Positions 42,901 through 46,796 of a stretch of DNA of 46,796 bases are shown piece by piece (position 1 is the first letter of the stretch; each line of letters begins with the position of its first letter). The DNA lies in contig NW_014577271.1 of the NCBI RefSeq assembly GCF_000485595.1, positions 320,581 to 367,376 of the forward strand. Reading direction: 5' to 3'. The translations under genes were made by a program, and so were the position numbers. The DNA comes from Priapulus caudatus. Lineage: Eukaryota; Priapulida; Priapulimorpha; Priapulimorphida; Priapulidae. The notes below the pieces were generated by a model. The model had not been told where the DNA came from and searched no databases. It saw only the letters and a program-made list of their open reading frames with translations.

Positions 42901-45356
42901 TGGACTGAAATGATGGGTCATGAGCGATACTATTACAGCGCGATATGGCAAGTAAGTATCTGCCGTTTACCAGCAGTTACGCGAGCATGAATAATAATTG
43001 GGTTATCGGCTGTCTGCTAAGGAACAGCTGATCACTTTTAGTTAGTTGAAAGCAAGATGGGCATTGTGATATCTCTTCTGACAAAGTTTTGAACATTTGG
43101 TGTAAGAATATTTATATTTAAGACAGAAGGTGATAAGATGTATTTAAGAAGCTGATAATGCATAGAAAGTGTTTTATGATGTAGGTAAGATGTTAATAAA
43201 GCGATATGTGCAAGTATTTCTTAGAACTATCTATGTAACTGGGTCAGATACACAGGCACTTAGAACATTTCAATATTTTAAAAAATAATGGGAAAAAATA
43301 TTAAATGTATGCACTACCAATGTTTCTCTACTCTCTTTCTCCTATTGTTAGTAAGAACTTCCTGTAATTGCCATTCAAATGCGCGTCTGCAGCACATAAT
43401 TTCACCACACGCATGCCACTGTCCATAAACAGAAATATAGAACAGGTGGGAAAGCGTGCGTGCCAAATTCGCACAACTTTCGCTTTGTTTCACACCGTCA
43501 CATCACAAATTCACAAACAACTGCCTCCATTCTGTTATCTATGCGTAGCCGAATGTTCACTTGTTTTAATGATTACCCTTCCATTTGGTACAACTTAACT
43601 TACCAAAGATATCTGGTAAATTCCTGAGGAAAACTCCTACTCTACGGCAACGTAAATAAGAGCCACTGTAATTGTATGTGTGACGTCATTCCTGCGCGAA
43701 TCATGCTAGCTTGGGTTGGCGGTGCTCATAACAGAGCACTTGAACCCAGAATGCAATGCGGCCTATGCCGCGTGTATAAACAAACAGTTGCTCTCATTTA
43801 CACTGCTGTAAAGTGGGTGTTTTCCTTGGAGATTTACTAAGTTTCTCTGGGTAAACTATCATACTATGTTCTATTCAGGTGCAAGGGCGATAATTCGAAC
43901 AAGTGAACATTTGGCTAAGCATAGATACCAAAATAGAGGCGATTGGTTATGTATTTTTGCTGTGATAGTGTGAAACGAAGCGAGCATTGTCTGAATTTGG
44001 CGCTCACGATTTTCCCACCTGCTCTATATATTTTTTTGTGCACAGCGGAGTGCGTGTGGTGAGACTTGGTGTTGCAAAAAAGCGTTTGAACAGCATTTAC
44101 ATGTGGAATTATTAGTCAATATATACAATACATAAACATTGACTTTTGTAGTGACTCAGGGTTCTCCCTACGTTGCACAAACGGGGCGCGCGACTCCCCC
44201 CTGTTTGAATCGTTGCGCCCCGTTTAAATTACCTCCGCCCCGTTTAAATTACCTCCGCCCCGTTTAAATTCCACCACAATAAAAGTTTGCCAGCGCAGGA
44301 ATCGATCGTCAAGAATTGCCGTTCGACCAGGACATCCGACACGTGTATTTTTACCGTACCACGCATGCACTGCAGACAGTACACAAGTTAACCTGACAAT
44401 GCACAGTTAACCTGTCACTAACTGTACACCGACTCGGCTATCTTATATATATACAAGAACCCCAAATACCGTCTATGGTGTGGTGGCGATTTTACGCATT
44501 AATTAGTCGTACGGTAAAAATACACGCCCCCCGGACTCCCCTAGTTTCCCCCTCCCCCCTCCCCCTCCCCCTACCCCTCCCCTCCCCCTTGTTTGAATTT
44601 CATCCTGGGGAGAACCCTGTGACTATATGTTGTGTTTATTTACCATCATTTTATTATTGAAACTTTCCAAGTGCATGTAATTGTAAATTGTAAACCATTA
44701 TTTTGTATTAATCTGATAATCACTGACCAGTGCCAGTGGCGCTGATAGGGTCTATGTCCCCCAGGGTACTGCCGGAACGTACCTTGGGTACAGTCCGCAG
44801 GGCTGCCAACATTGGGTGATAGGTGAGAGTGAGATGCGAGGGAGCAAAGCGACCAGGGGGGGAGGGGGCCCACGGTAGGGAGCTTTTGCATTTTATAACT
44901 TCAATTTGTGCAATTTGGTGCATACTAAAGTGACTGTTTTCAGATATTGTAAGATTTTTTTTGCTGTGCCGCGTGCGTGAGATATTTCAGCGTTTTATTC
45001 ATAAAGAGATATTCATGCGTGAGATATCTCAGCACCTATCGCCCTATCACCCTATCACTCAGCGCCAGTGGCAGTGGCAGTGACACAGTGAAAGTTCTTG
45101 CACAAAAAATCACCACTTTGTCAATGGAAGCCTATTGGACCCTAGATTAGCGCAAGAGAATAAAAATTTCCAGGGCACAATTTATCGATCTAGTCTCTAC
45201 TCTAGAACTAAAATAATGTATAGTTATAAGTTTTAAATTAAACCTACCTTGGTGAACAGCCACATTGCACCCATGACCATCACAGTAGACAAGGGGGTTC
45301 TCCGCCCAACCCCGTTCATCCGAGCAAACACAGCAGCCACCAACCATTTCCTTCAT
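14565..45356 (-). CDS. AF10/AF17 (MLLT10/MLLT6) homologue, 17 coding exons
   Basis: Joining 45356-45248, 42507-42428, 34276-34112, 30713-30610, 30432-30339, 29076-28960, 27911-27695, 27446-27378, 24821-24705, 23882-23772, 23045-22856, 22403-22324, 21875-21699, 16166-15952, 15828-15625, 15458-15372 and 14735-14565 gives 2307 nt, 768 residues plus stop, with consistent phases and GT..AG at every junction. The protein has a PHD finger (8-54), a zinc knuckle plus extended PHD (65-180), a basic middle, the octapeptide EQLLERQW with a leucine zipper (about 519-585), and a Gln-rich end. Known homologues read histone H3 through the PHD module and bind DOT1L through the zipper in nuclear transcription complexes. 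The protein is shorter than the roughly 1000-residue vertebrate forms. One ancestral gene for MLLT10 and MLLT6 is likely. An in-frame TAA lies upstream of the chosen ATG, but a 3' splice-like site at 45369 leaves an upstream exon possible. Confidence 0.9.
14823..14889. repeat. (ACGC)n/(AC)n microsatellite
   Basis: About ten ACGC units pass into AC units inside MLLT10 intron 16. Confidence 0.95.
15372..15458 (-). CDS. MLLT10 exon 16: Gln-rich
   Basis: Residues 684-712 include [20 protein letters not shown] and end AQLTP, matching the Gln-rich C-terminal region of AF10. The acceptor is TTGTGCATCACAG and the donor CCG|GTCAGT, phase 0. Confidence 0.85.
15625..15828 (-). CDS. MLLT10 exon 15: Pro/Ala/Ser-rich
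   Basis: Residues 616-683 begin [20 protein letters not shown] and are rich in Pro, Ala and Ser. The acceptor is GCTCTATTGCAG and the donor CAG|GTATTG, phase 0 on both sides. Confidence 0.8.
15952..16166 (-). CDS. MLLT10 exon 14: leucine zipper
   Basis: Residues 544-615 begin [20 protein letters not shown]. Leucines at 547, 554, 561, 568, 575 and 582 are spaced exactly seven apart, followed by NARLAVP. This is the DOT1L-binding zipper of the family, which is retained in leukaemia fusions of the human gene. The acceptor is TACTTTTTGTAG and the donor CAG|GTGAGG, phases 1 to 0. Confidence 0.93.
16830..17016 (+). pseudogene. Inverted, frame-broken copy of MLLT10 exon 13
   Basis: The plus strand repeats exon 13 and its donor (TTTTGACAGTAAGG), but with inserted bases such as CCCCGCGG within the exon. 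The EQLLERQW codons are lost as a frame. It lies antisense in intron 13, so it should not be spliced into MLLT10 mRNA. The intron sequence after the donor also matches for 350 bases (17017-17390 versus 21698-21375). Confidence 0.88.
17390..17960 (-). repeat. D-family element, 3' half, noisy inverted copy
   Basis: Read on the minus strand, the tail hairpin region (AGTCAGATGCAGC on plus near 17418) and the GTTGGGATG, GGGGGTCAAA and TGTACAGGCATG landmarks line up with 21150-21371. The interior is expanded and G+C-rich. Long open frames here are by-products of base composition. Confidence 0.55.
18137..19890. repeat. GTGTGTGCG-type minisatellite, left arm
   Basis: A 1.75-kb array of 12- to 16-base units of the form GTGTGTGCGTGAGCGC and GTGTGTGCGACGT. 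It begins at CTAGACTGGTACCCGTAGCC, the same terminus as the 100-bp MITE at 46028. Single-base irregularities are frequent. All long reading frames across it are His/Thr/Arg or Cys/Val/Arg repeat translations, not genes. Confidence 0.85.
19891..20269. other. Non-coding spacer of the inverted duplication
   Basis: Runs of C and G (20005-20215) and short T runs dominate. No gene or named repeat is recognised. Confidence 0.4.
20270..20610 (-). repeat. D-family element, 5' half
   Basis: The reverse complement matches 40780-41110: GAGGGTCAAAGGTTATC, GTCAGCAGAA, CATGGTCCTTTCAT, TGACCTGTGACCTCCAAT and the GATTTGTGCC landmark. With 17390-17960 it makes one minus-oriented D element split by the minisatellite. 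Confidence 0.6.
20675..20684. other. Assembly gap (10 N)
   Basis: Ten N bases. The right contig starts inside the CACACG minisatellite. Confidence 0.99.
20685..20957. repeat. CACACG minisatellite, right arm
   Basis: A clean array of ACACACGTCGC and ACACACGCGCTCACGC units, ending at CGGCTACGGGTACCAGTCTAG (to 20978). It mirrors 18137 onward. Confidence 0.9.
21140..21374 (+). mobile_element. D-family element, 3' half (Helitron/pearl-like)
   Basis: The order is CTTGACCTTTGACG, a core ending GTGCCCAACTGTTGACGG, an ACGG/ACGC microsatellite, and the hairpin CATCTGAC-TAT-GTCAGATG (21350-21368) followed by AG and CTAA. ACGG microsatellites with a 3' hairpin and CTRR end recall the non-autonomous 'pearl' Helitron-like elements of marine invertebrates. 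The full-length relative is at 40780-41323. Confidence 0.5.
21699..21875 (-). CDS. MLLT10 exon 13: octapeptide motif
   Basis: Residues 485-543 end with [20 protein letters not shown] and a few more residues, containing the hallmark EQLLERQW octapeptide of the AF10/AF17 family. The acceptor is ATGCCTTGCAG and the donor GACA|GTAAGG, phase 1. An inverted, frame-broken copy sits at 16830-17016. Confidence 0.92.
22324..22403 (-). CDS. MLLT10 exon 12: short linker
   Basis: Residues 458-484 include [20 protein letters not shown]. The acceptor is AATGTTATTGCAG and the donor TCAG|GTACAA, phases 2 to 1. Confidence 0.75.
22856..23045 (-). CDS. MLLT10 exon 11: basic, nuclear-signal-like segment
   Basis: Residues 395-457 contain [20 protein letters not shown] and further Lys-rich sequence, then [16 protein letters not shown]. 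The basic patch takes the place of the bipartite nuclear-signal region of AF10. The acceptor is TTGTCTGCCAG and the donor TGCAG|GTGTTA, phases 1 to 2. Confidence 0.8.
23772..23882 (-). CDS. MLLT10 exon 10: linker
   Basis: Residues 358-394 begin [20 protein letters not shown] and are rich in Ser and Thr. The acceptor is ATATGTTTTCAG and the donor TCAG|GTAATG, phases 1 to 1. Confidence 0.75.
24112..24275. repeat. CA-rich minisatellite
   Basis: CACACCCA and ACGCACACGCACAGATGCAC units in MLLT10 intron 9; a longer unit (GCGCGCACACACGCAC...CACCCACACACC) is repeated twice. Confidence 0.9.
24705..24821 (-). CDS. MLLT10 exon 9: linker
   Basis: Residues 319-357 begin [20 protein letters not shown]. 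The acceptor is GGATCTGTTTCAG and the donor CCAG|GTATGA. The frame is open across the whole exon with matching phases (1 to 1). No domain is recognised. Confidence 0.75.
25254..27159 (+). mobile_element. Composite repeat element with ~145-bp tandem core (R1)
   Basis: The element opens with AACTAGAAATGGCAGTTGTC and TGTATCCCCCGTG (25283). It continues with about six irregular ~145-bp units (CTTCTCCCCAAGATGT, GGTCAATTAGGG, GAGTTATAGAGC, AAGGTCAA) to 26320, and ends after 26990 with a last unit and the hairpin CCCCG-C-CGAC-TTC-GTCG-CGGGG, then GGATACAA. The termini TGTATCCCCCGTG and (rc) TGTATCCCCCGCG form a 13-bp inverted repeat. The 26320-26980 block breaks the array and may be a nested insertion. 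It lies in MLLT10 intron 8. Confidence 0.6.
26320..26985. other. Probable insertion inside R1
   Basis: AT-rich DNA without tandem units. It holds a 12-bp palindrome TCGTAGCTACGA near 26866 and repeated TACGATGTTTCTGACAACG-like modules (near 26870 and 26953). No gene is seen. Confidence 0.35.
27378..27446 (-). CDS. MLLT10 exon 8: short Ser/Lys exon
   Basis: Residues 296-318, [20 protein letters not shown] and onward, resemble the Gly-Lys-Lys-Ser patch of AF10 homologues. The acceptor is TTTCAACATAG and the donor GAAG|GTGAGA, phases 1 to 1. Confidence 0.8.
27487..27546. repeat. (CACG)n/(CA)n microsatellite
   Basis: About ten CGCA units flanked by CA runs, just upstream of MLLT10 exon 8. Confidence 0.95.
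27695..27911 (-). CDS. MLLT10 exon 7: linker with conserved FTTANF motif
   Basis: Residues 224-295 begin KIKEKKPS and include [17 protein letters not shown]; vertebrate AF10 has a similar F-T-N-A-N-F patch after its Lys-rich segment. The acceptor TATTTTCAAAG is weak, so the exact start could shift by a few codons. The donor is AAAG|GTTAGT, phase 1. Confidence 0.75.
28960..29076 (-). CDS. MLLT10 exon 6: charged linker
   Basis: Residues 185-223 begin [12 protein letters not shown] and end KDIKKEK. They are rich in Lys, Ser, Pro and Glu and probably disordered. The acceptor is TTTTTTCCATAG and the donor AAA|GTAAGT, phase 0 on both sides. Confidence 0.8.
29164..29770. mobile_element. TTAA-flanked MITE-like element
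   Basis: The ends are TTAAAGGGAGACTTTACTC and (rc of the right end) TTAAAGGTGACAGTAGCCTC. Both carry TTAA (29164-29167, 29767-29770). Inside, GGCTACAGACCGAGGG (29370) and CCCTCGGTCTGTAACC (29542) form a second inverted pair at similar distance from each end. TTAA duplication is used by piggyBac and Kolobok elements. No transposase is seen. Confidence 0.5.
30247..30279. repeat. (AT)n microsatellite
   Basis: Sixteen or so AT units in MLLT10 intron 5. Confidence 0.95.
30339..30432 (-). CDS. MLLT10 exon 5: end of the extended PHD
   Basis: Residues 153-184 include [13 protein letters not shown] and [15 protein letters not shown] with the last zinc ligands. The acceptor is TTTGAATTGCAG and the donor CTG|GTTAGT. 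This closes the PHD-knuckle-PHD module that reads the histone H3 tail in homologues. Confidence 0.9.
30610..30713 (-). CDS. MLLT10 exon 4: extended PHD, core
   Basis: Residues 119-152 begin [12 protein letters not shown] and end in the RQFFHVT segment, with zinc ligands C120, C123, C137, C140, C145 and H150. The acceptor is TGTTTTGTAG and the donor ACATG|GTATGC. The exon ends in phase 2 and the Cys codon is completed by exon 5. Confidence 0.9.
31432..32794 (+). mobile_element. Composite repeat element R2, noisy copy
   Basis: It starts with the same AACTAGAAAGGGCAGT end as R1. It has about eight ~145-bp units with many indels, then the GCGGCGGCTGG and CCGACTTCGTC terminus. The end is repeated, cleanly, at 33640-33962. 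Confidence 0.6.
32530..33616 (+). repeat. Noisy direct duplicate of 33708-34725
   Basis: The end of R2, the AT-rich block, MLLT10 exon 3 and its upstream intron recur in the same order on both sides of the N gap. The left copy has many one-base insertions. This is the form of two overlapping contig ends that were not merged. Confidence 0.85.
32927..33098 (-). pseudogene. Frame-shifted duplicate of MLLT10 exon 3
   Basis: The segments [14 protein letters not shown] and EPIILS-like codons are visible but in different frames. The copy is 172 bases against 165 in the intact exon, and the donor is damaged (AAGTTATG). The intact exon at 34276-34112 supplies the functional coding sequence. Confidence 0.9.
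33617..33626. other. Assembly gap (10 N)
   Basis: Ten N bases between the two copies of the MLLT10 exon 3 region. Confidence 0.99.
33640..33962 (+). mobile_element. 3' end of composite element R2, clean copy
   Basis: One and a half ~145-bp units, then GCGGCGGCGGCTGGGGAGAC, the hairpin CCCCG-C-CGAC-TTC-GTCG-CGGGG and GGATACAAT. A unit carries AGGTCGCAGTGACCT (33765-33779). An AAT/AGC trinucleotide run follows to 34085. Confidence 0.65.
34112..34276 (-). CDS. MLLT10 exon 3: zinc knuckle and start of the extended PHD
   Basis: Residues 64-118 begin KCELC, the zinc knuckle, and continue through [15 protein letters not shown] to HERFNK. The acceptor is TAATTTTTCAG and the donor AAG|GTTTGA, phase 0 on both sides. 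A frame-shifted duplicate of this exon lies at 33098-32927 on the other side of an N gap. Confidence 0.92.
35787..39664 (-). pseudogene. LINE ORF2 (endonuclease-reverse transcriptase), L1/Tx1-like, broken
   Basis: The apurinic endonuclease domain is at 39610-38780: [25 protein letters not shown], then in another frame GDWNLVLD and SDHSPV. The reverse transcriptase is at 38052-37243, with [44 protein letters not shown] and the catalytic YADDT. A C-terminal part (36645-35787) includes [11 protein letters not shown] and CSFC. The pieces lie in at least five frames with stops between, so it is inactive as read. The order and length (about 3.9 kb) fit a nearly full-length ORF2 of the L1/Tx1 type. 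It is inserted in the sense orientation within MLLT10 intron 2. Confidence 0.88.
39665..40779. other. Insert between LINE ORF1 and ORF2, no gene
   Basis: A 45-base module starting AACAAGTGCCGCGGAGCG (40173) recurs at 16512. Otherwise AT-rich DNA without recognisable coding potential. Confidence 0.4.
40780..41323 (+). mobile_element. D-family element, near full length (Helitron/pearl-like)
   Basis: The landmarks of 20270-20610 (reverse) and 21140-21374 occur here in one continuous order: CATGGTCCTTTCAAT, TGACCTGTGACCTCC, the triple TGACCTTTGACCTTTGACC (41131-41149), GTGCCCAACTGTTGACGG, ACGG repeats, and the hairpin CATCTGAC-TAT-GTCAGATG (41299-41317) then AG CTAA. It lies between ORF1 and ORF2 of the LINE, so it probably inserted after the LINE. 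Confidence 0.55.
41390..42230 (-). pseudogene. LINE ORF1 (L1-like RNA-binding protein), broken
   Basis: The first 95 codons from 42230 are open ([14 protein letters not shown]; later a coiled-coil-like [10 protein letters not shown]) and end in TAA at 41946. After the stop the same frame runs on with [10 protein letters not shown]. In shifted frames come [14 protein letters not shown], the L1 ORF1 RRM-type motif, and [20 protein letters not shown]. The set matches an L1/Tx1 ORF1 that has decayed. It is co-oriented with ORF2 and was separated from it by later insertion. Confidence 0.75.
42428..42507 (-). CDS. MLLT10 exon 2: end of the PHD finger
   Basis: Residues 37-63, [20 protein letters not shown] and onward, complete the PHD finger (C38, C51, C54). 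The acceptor is CTTTTTCAG and the donor GTG|GTTTGT, phases 1 to 0. The exon is only 80 bases long, just upstream (in gene direction) of a LINE insertion. Confidence 0.9.
42510..44156. other. MLLT10 intron 1, no further gene seen
   Basis: A 19-base direct repeat (AAATTAGTCTCACAAATA, 42823-42860) is the only clear structure. No conserved frame is seen on either strand. Confidence 0.4.
44157..44619. mobile_element. hAT-like MITE with 5-bp target duplication
   Basis: The ends are CAGGGTTCTCCC and its exact inverse GGGAGAACCCTG, flanked by TGACT (44152-44156 and 44620-44624). Inside are three copies of CGCCCCGTTTAAATTACCTC and a second inverted pair (CGTGTATTTTTACCGTAC near 44342; GTACGGTAAAAATACACG near 44509). 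A CAGGG end suits the hAT superfamily. No transposase. Confidence 0.65.
44721..45090. mobile_element. MITE-like inverted-repeat element
   Basis: The left end CACTGACCAGTGCCAGTGGC followed by GCTGATAGGGT pairs with the right end, whose reverse complement reads CACTGTGTCACTGCC, ACTGGCGCTGAGTGATAGGGT. The interior carries the module shared with 11850-11892. No target duplication is visible. Confidence 0.5.
45248..45356 (-). CDS. MLLT10 exon 1: first half of the PHD finger
   Basis: Residues 1-36, [20 protein letters not shown] and onward, carry the first zinc ligands (C8 or C9, C11, C25, C30, H35). The exon ends CAAG|GTAGGT in phase 1. CCTGCAG at 45375-45369 precedes it and could be a 3' splice site, in which case residues DAAD would precede the Met. 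The first in-frame ATG after an upstream TAA is the one used here. Confidence 0.85.
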
Positions 45357-46027
45357 ATCTGCTGCATCCTGCAGGTATGATGTTTGTCCATATTAACCCA
45401 ATTTTCACATGTTTTTAAGGTTAATTGTGTAAGTTTTCAAATACTTGTAAACCCCCACTCAACACATCGAAGGTCACTGCGCATGCTCAGTTAAAGCAAT
45501 GAAGGCATTTTAGGATTTCCGATTTCCAAATCCAATACTTTGTTGATTTCAGGGGTCTCCGCCAGGGTTTAAAACGAGAACCTTCTAAAGAACGAAATGA
45601 CTCGAAATGACATCAGAAGAAACGAAATTAGTAAATTTATCGAAACCTGTAGAAATTTATATTATTATAATAGAGATACCATTCGCGATATGTATAAACT
45701 ATATATTATAAATTGATGATATAGTGGCCGAAATGCATCTGGATCGATGGTACTGCAGTAGAAATGGGGGGGGGGGGTATATATGACGGCGTTCGTTCGG
45801 GTCGTGCTTGTATTGCGCGCATGTGCGCTTGCGCGCGCGCGTGTGTGTGTGTGCATGTGTGTCACTGTGTGTGTGCACGCGCGCGTCCAAGCGATTGATC
45901 CGAATGTAGAGGCCTACATGGCCTGAGTTCAGTATTAACTAAGTTAAATGTATTTGTATCAATTTATTTTTGTTATGACTTATGTATGTATAATCTGTTC
46001 TCTACGGTGGCCCACAGGGACAAAACG

Positions 46028-46127
46028 CTAGACTGGTACCCGTCCCTTCTCACACCCCCCCGCTCGATATATATATCCTCTTCCTATATCGAGCGGGTGG
46101 TGTGAGAAGGGACGGGTACCAGTCTAG
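46028..46127. mobile_element. 100-bp near-perfect palindromic MITE
   Basis: Each arm is about 45 bases, starting CTAGACTGGTACCCGTCCCT and running to CGCTCGATAT. ACAAAACG stands on both sides (46020-46027, 46128-46135). Counting the terminal C/G as host would give a 10-bp duplication GACAAAACGC instead of 8 bp. The CTAGACTGGTACCCG end is shared with the minisatellite at 18137 and 20978. Confidence 0.8.
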
Positions 46128-46340
46128 ACAAAACGCAAGCACAATTACAAATATGTTGGCAAACATATAGAATTCGAGACGAAGCAAATAAATTTCAAGA
46201 CAAACACATGCTGCAATTTCATTTGAACACAACACATGTTCGCAAGTAAACAAGTACAATAATCGAAGCAAATACATGTTTTCTAAACGGAAATAGGTGG
46301 CAGCACGGTACCTTTTGTTTTGACGCGACGCCAACAATCT

Positions 46341-46391
46341 CACTGATCTCTATAATATAATCTATTATAGATTATATTATAGAGATCAGTG
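46341..46391. mobile_element. 51-bp perfect palindromic MITE with 9-bp target duplication
   Basis: CACTGATCTCTATAATATAA plus TCTA, a TTA loop, and the exact inverse. CAACAATCT flanks both sides (46332-46340 and 46392-46400). A 9-bp duplication is typical of Mutator-like elements. Confidence 0.8.
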
Positions 46392-46537
46392 CAACAATCT
46401 ATGCAACAACTCGCTCTTGTATTCAAAGATCGTAGAGTGCCGTAGGCACAAGATAAACCACTCTCCAATCATAGCGTAGTAGGTCATGGGTCGCCACAAC
46501 CGCCATTTTAGGAAGCAAGTTCACACGAAGTTCCCAG

Positions 46538-46675
46538 ATGCTGCTGTATCTGCTACTGTGCAACTGTCTGCTGTGTGCTGTCAGCTCAGCTTACTGTTCT
46601 GCTGTAAATTGCTCGAATTGTCGAAGAAGTCCAGAAATCCATCGTGAAAGAGTTGTGCAATCTTTGTTGATACAT
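46538..46675 (+). CDS. Probable first exon of a secreted protein (possible TGF-beta-type propeptide start)
   Basis: The ATG (CAGATGC) opens a 46-residue frame: a hydrophobic leader MLLYLLLCNCLLCAVSSAYC, then NCSNCRRSPEIHRERVVQSL and LIH. CAT|GTAGTA at 46675/46676 is a possible 5' splice site in phase 0. The C-x2-CR...E..R..VV..LL pattern after a signal peptide resembles the start of TGF-beta superfamily propeptides, but the match is short. It lies head-to-head with MLLT10, 1.2 kb away, with two MITEs between. Confidence 0.35.
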
Positions 46676-46796
46676 GTAGTACCAGTGGCAGTGTTGTTTG
46701 TGCACAGGGCGTACGTGCGGTGTACACTCTAGGATCTTTGGTTCGCACTATGCGTATGTGGTTCGCAGTGTCACTCTTAGTAGTCTTACTATTAGT

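Overview
This is a metazoan nuclear locus. Introns interrupt the coding sequence with GT..AG boundaries, the proteins are animal chromatin and zinc-finger types, and the non-coding DNA is AT-rich and full of LINE, MITE and tandem-repeat elements. Nothing fixes the species. A non-vertebrate marine animal such as a sponge fits the compact MLLT10-type gene and the Tx1/L1-like LINE, but that is inference.

The core of the window is one large minus-strand gene, the AF10/AF17 (MLLT10/MLLT6) homologue. I could follow it through 17 coding exons from 45356 down to 14565. All splice phases agree, giving a predicted protein of 768 residues. It has PHD finger, zinc knuckle and extended PHD at the N-terminus (exons 1-5), low-complexity and basic middle exons (6-12), the octapeptide motif plus leucine zipper (exons 13-14) and a proline/glutamine-rich C-terminus (15-17). 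The PHD/ePHD module reads histone H3 in known homologues, and the octapeptide/zipper recruits DOT1L.

Left of it, at 6411-7745 on the minus strand, is an intact seven-finger C2H2 protein made of alternating finger types. A 70-codon plus-strand ORF with a mitochondrial-presequence look lies 1 kb upstream of it (8738-8947). At the far right (46538-46675, plus strand) is what looks like the first exon of a secreted protein, head-to-head with MLLT10.

The rest is repeat landscape. Positions 1-2880 are an inverted, error-rich copy of about 7670-10265, and 2881-4010 recur in direct orientation at 10265-11530. MLLT10 intron 13 holds a large inverted duplication (16830-21875) around an N gap, and intron 3 a direct duplication around a second N gap (32530-33616 versus 33708-34725). 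Each gap-flanking copy carries a broken duplicate of an MLLT10 exon, so unresolved assembly overlap is the leading explanation.

Repeat families include a fold-back element with arms of 15-bp repeats, a CACACG minisatellite bounded by the same terminus as a 100-bp MITE, composite elements with ~145-bp tandem cores carrying nuclear-receptor-like half-sites, a Helitron/pearl-like element with an ACGG microsatellite and 3' hairpin, a decayed LINE (35787-42230) in MLLT10 intron 2, and several MITEs with recognisable target-site duplications.
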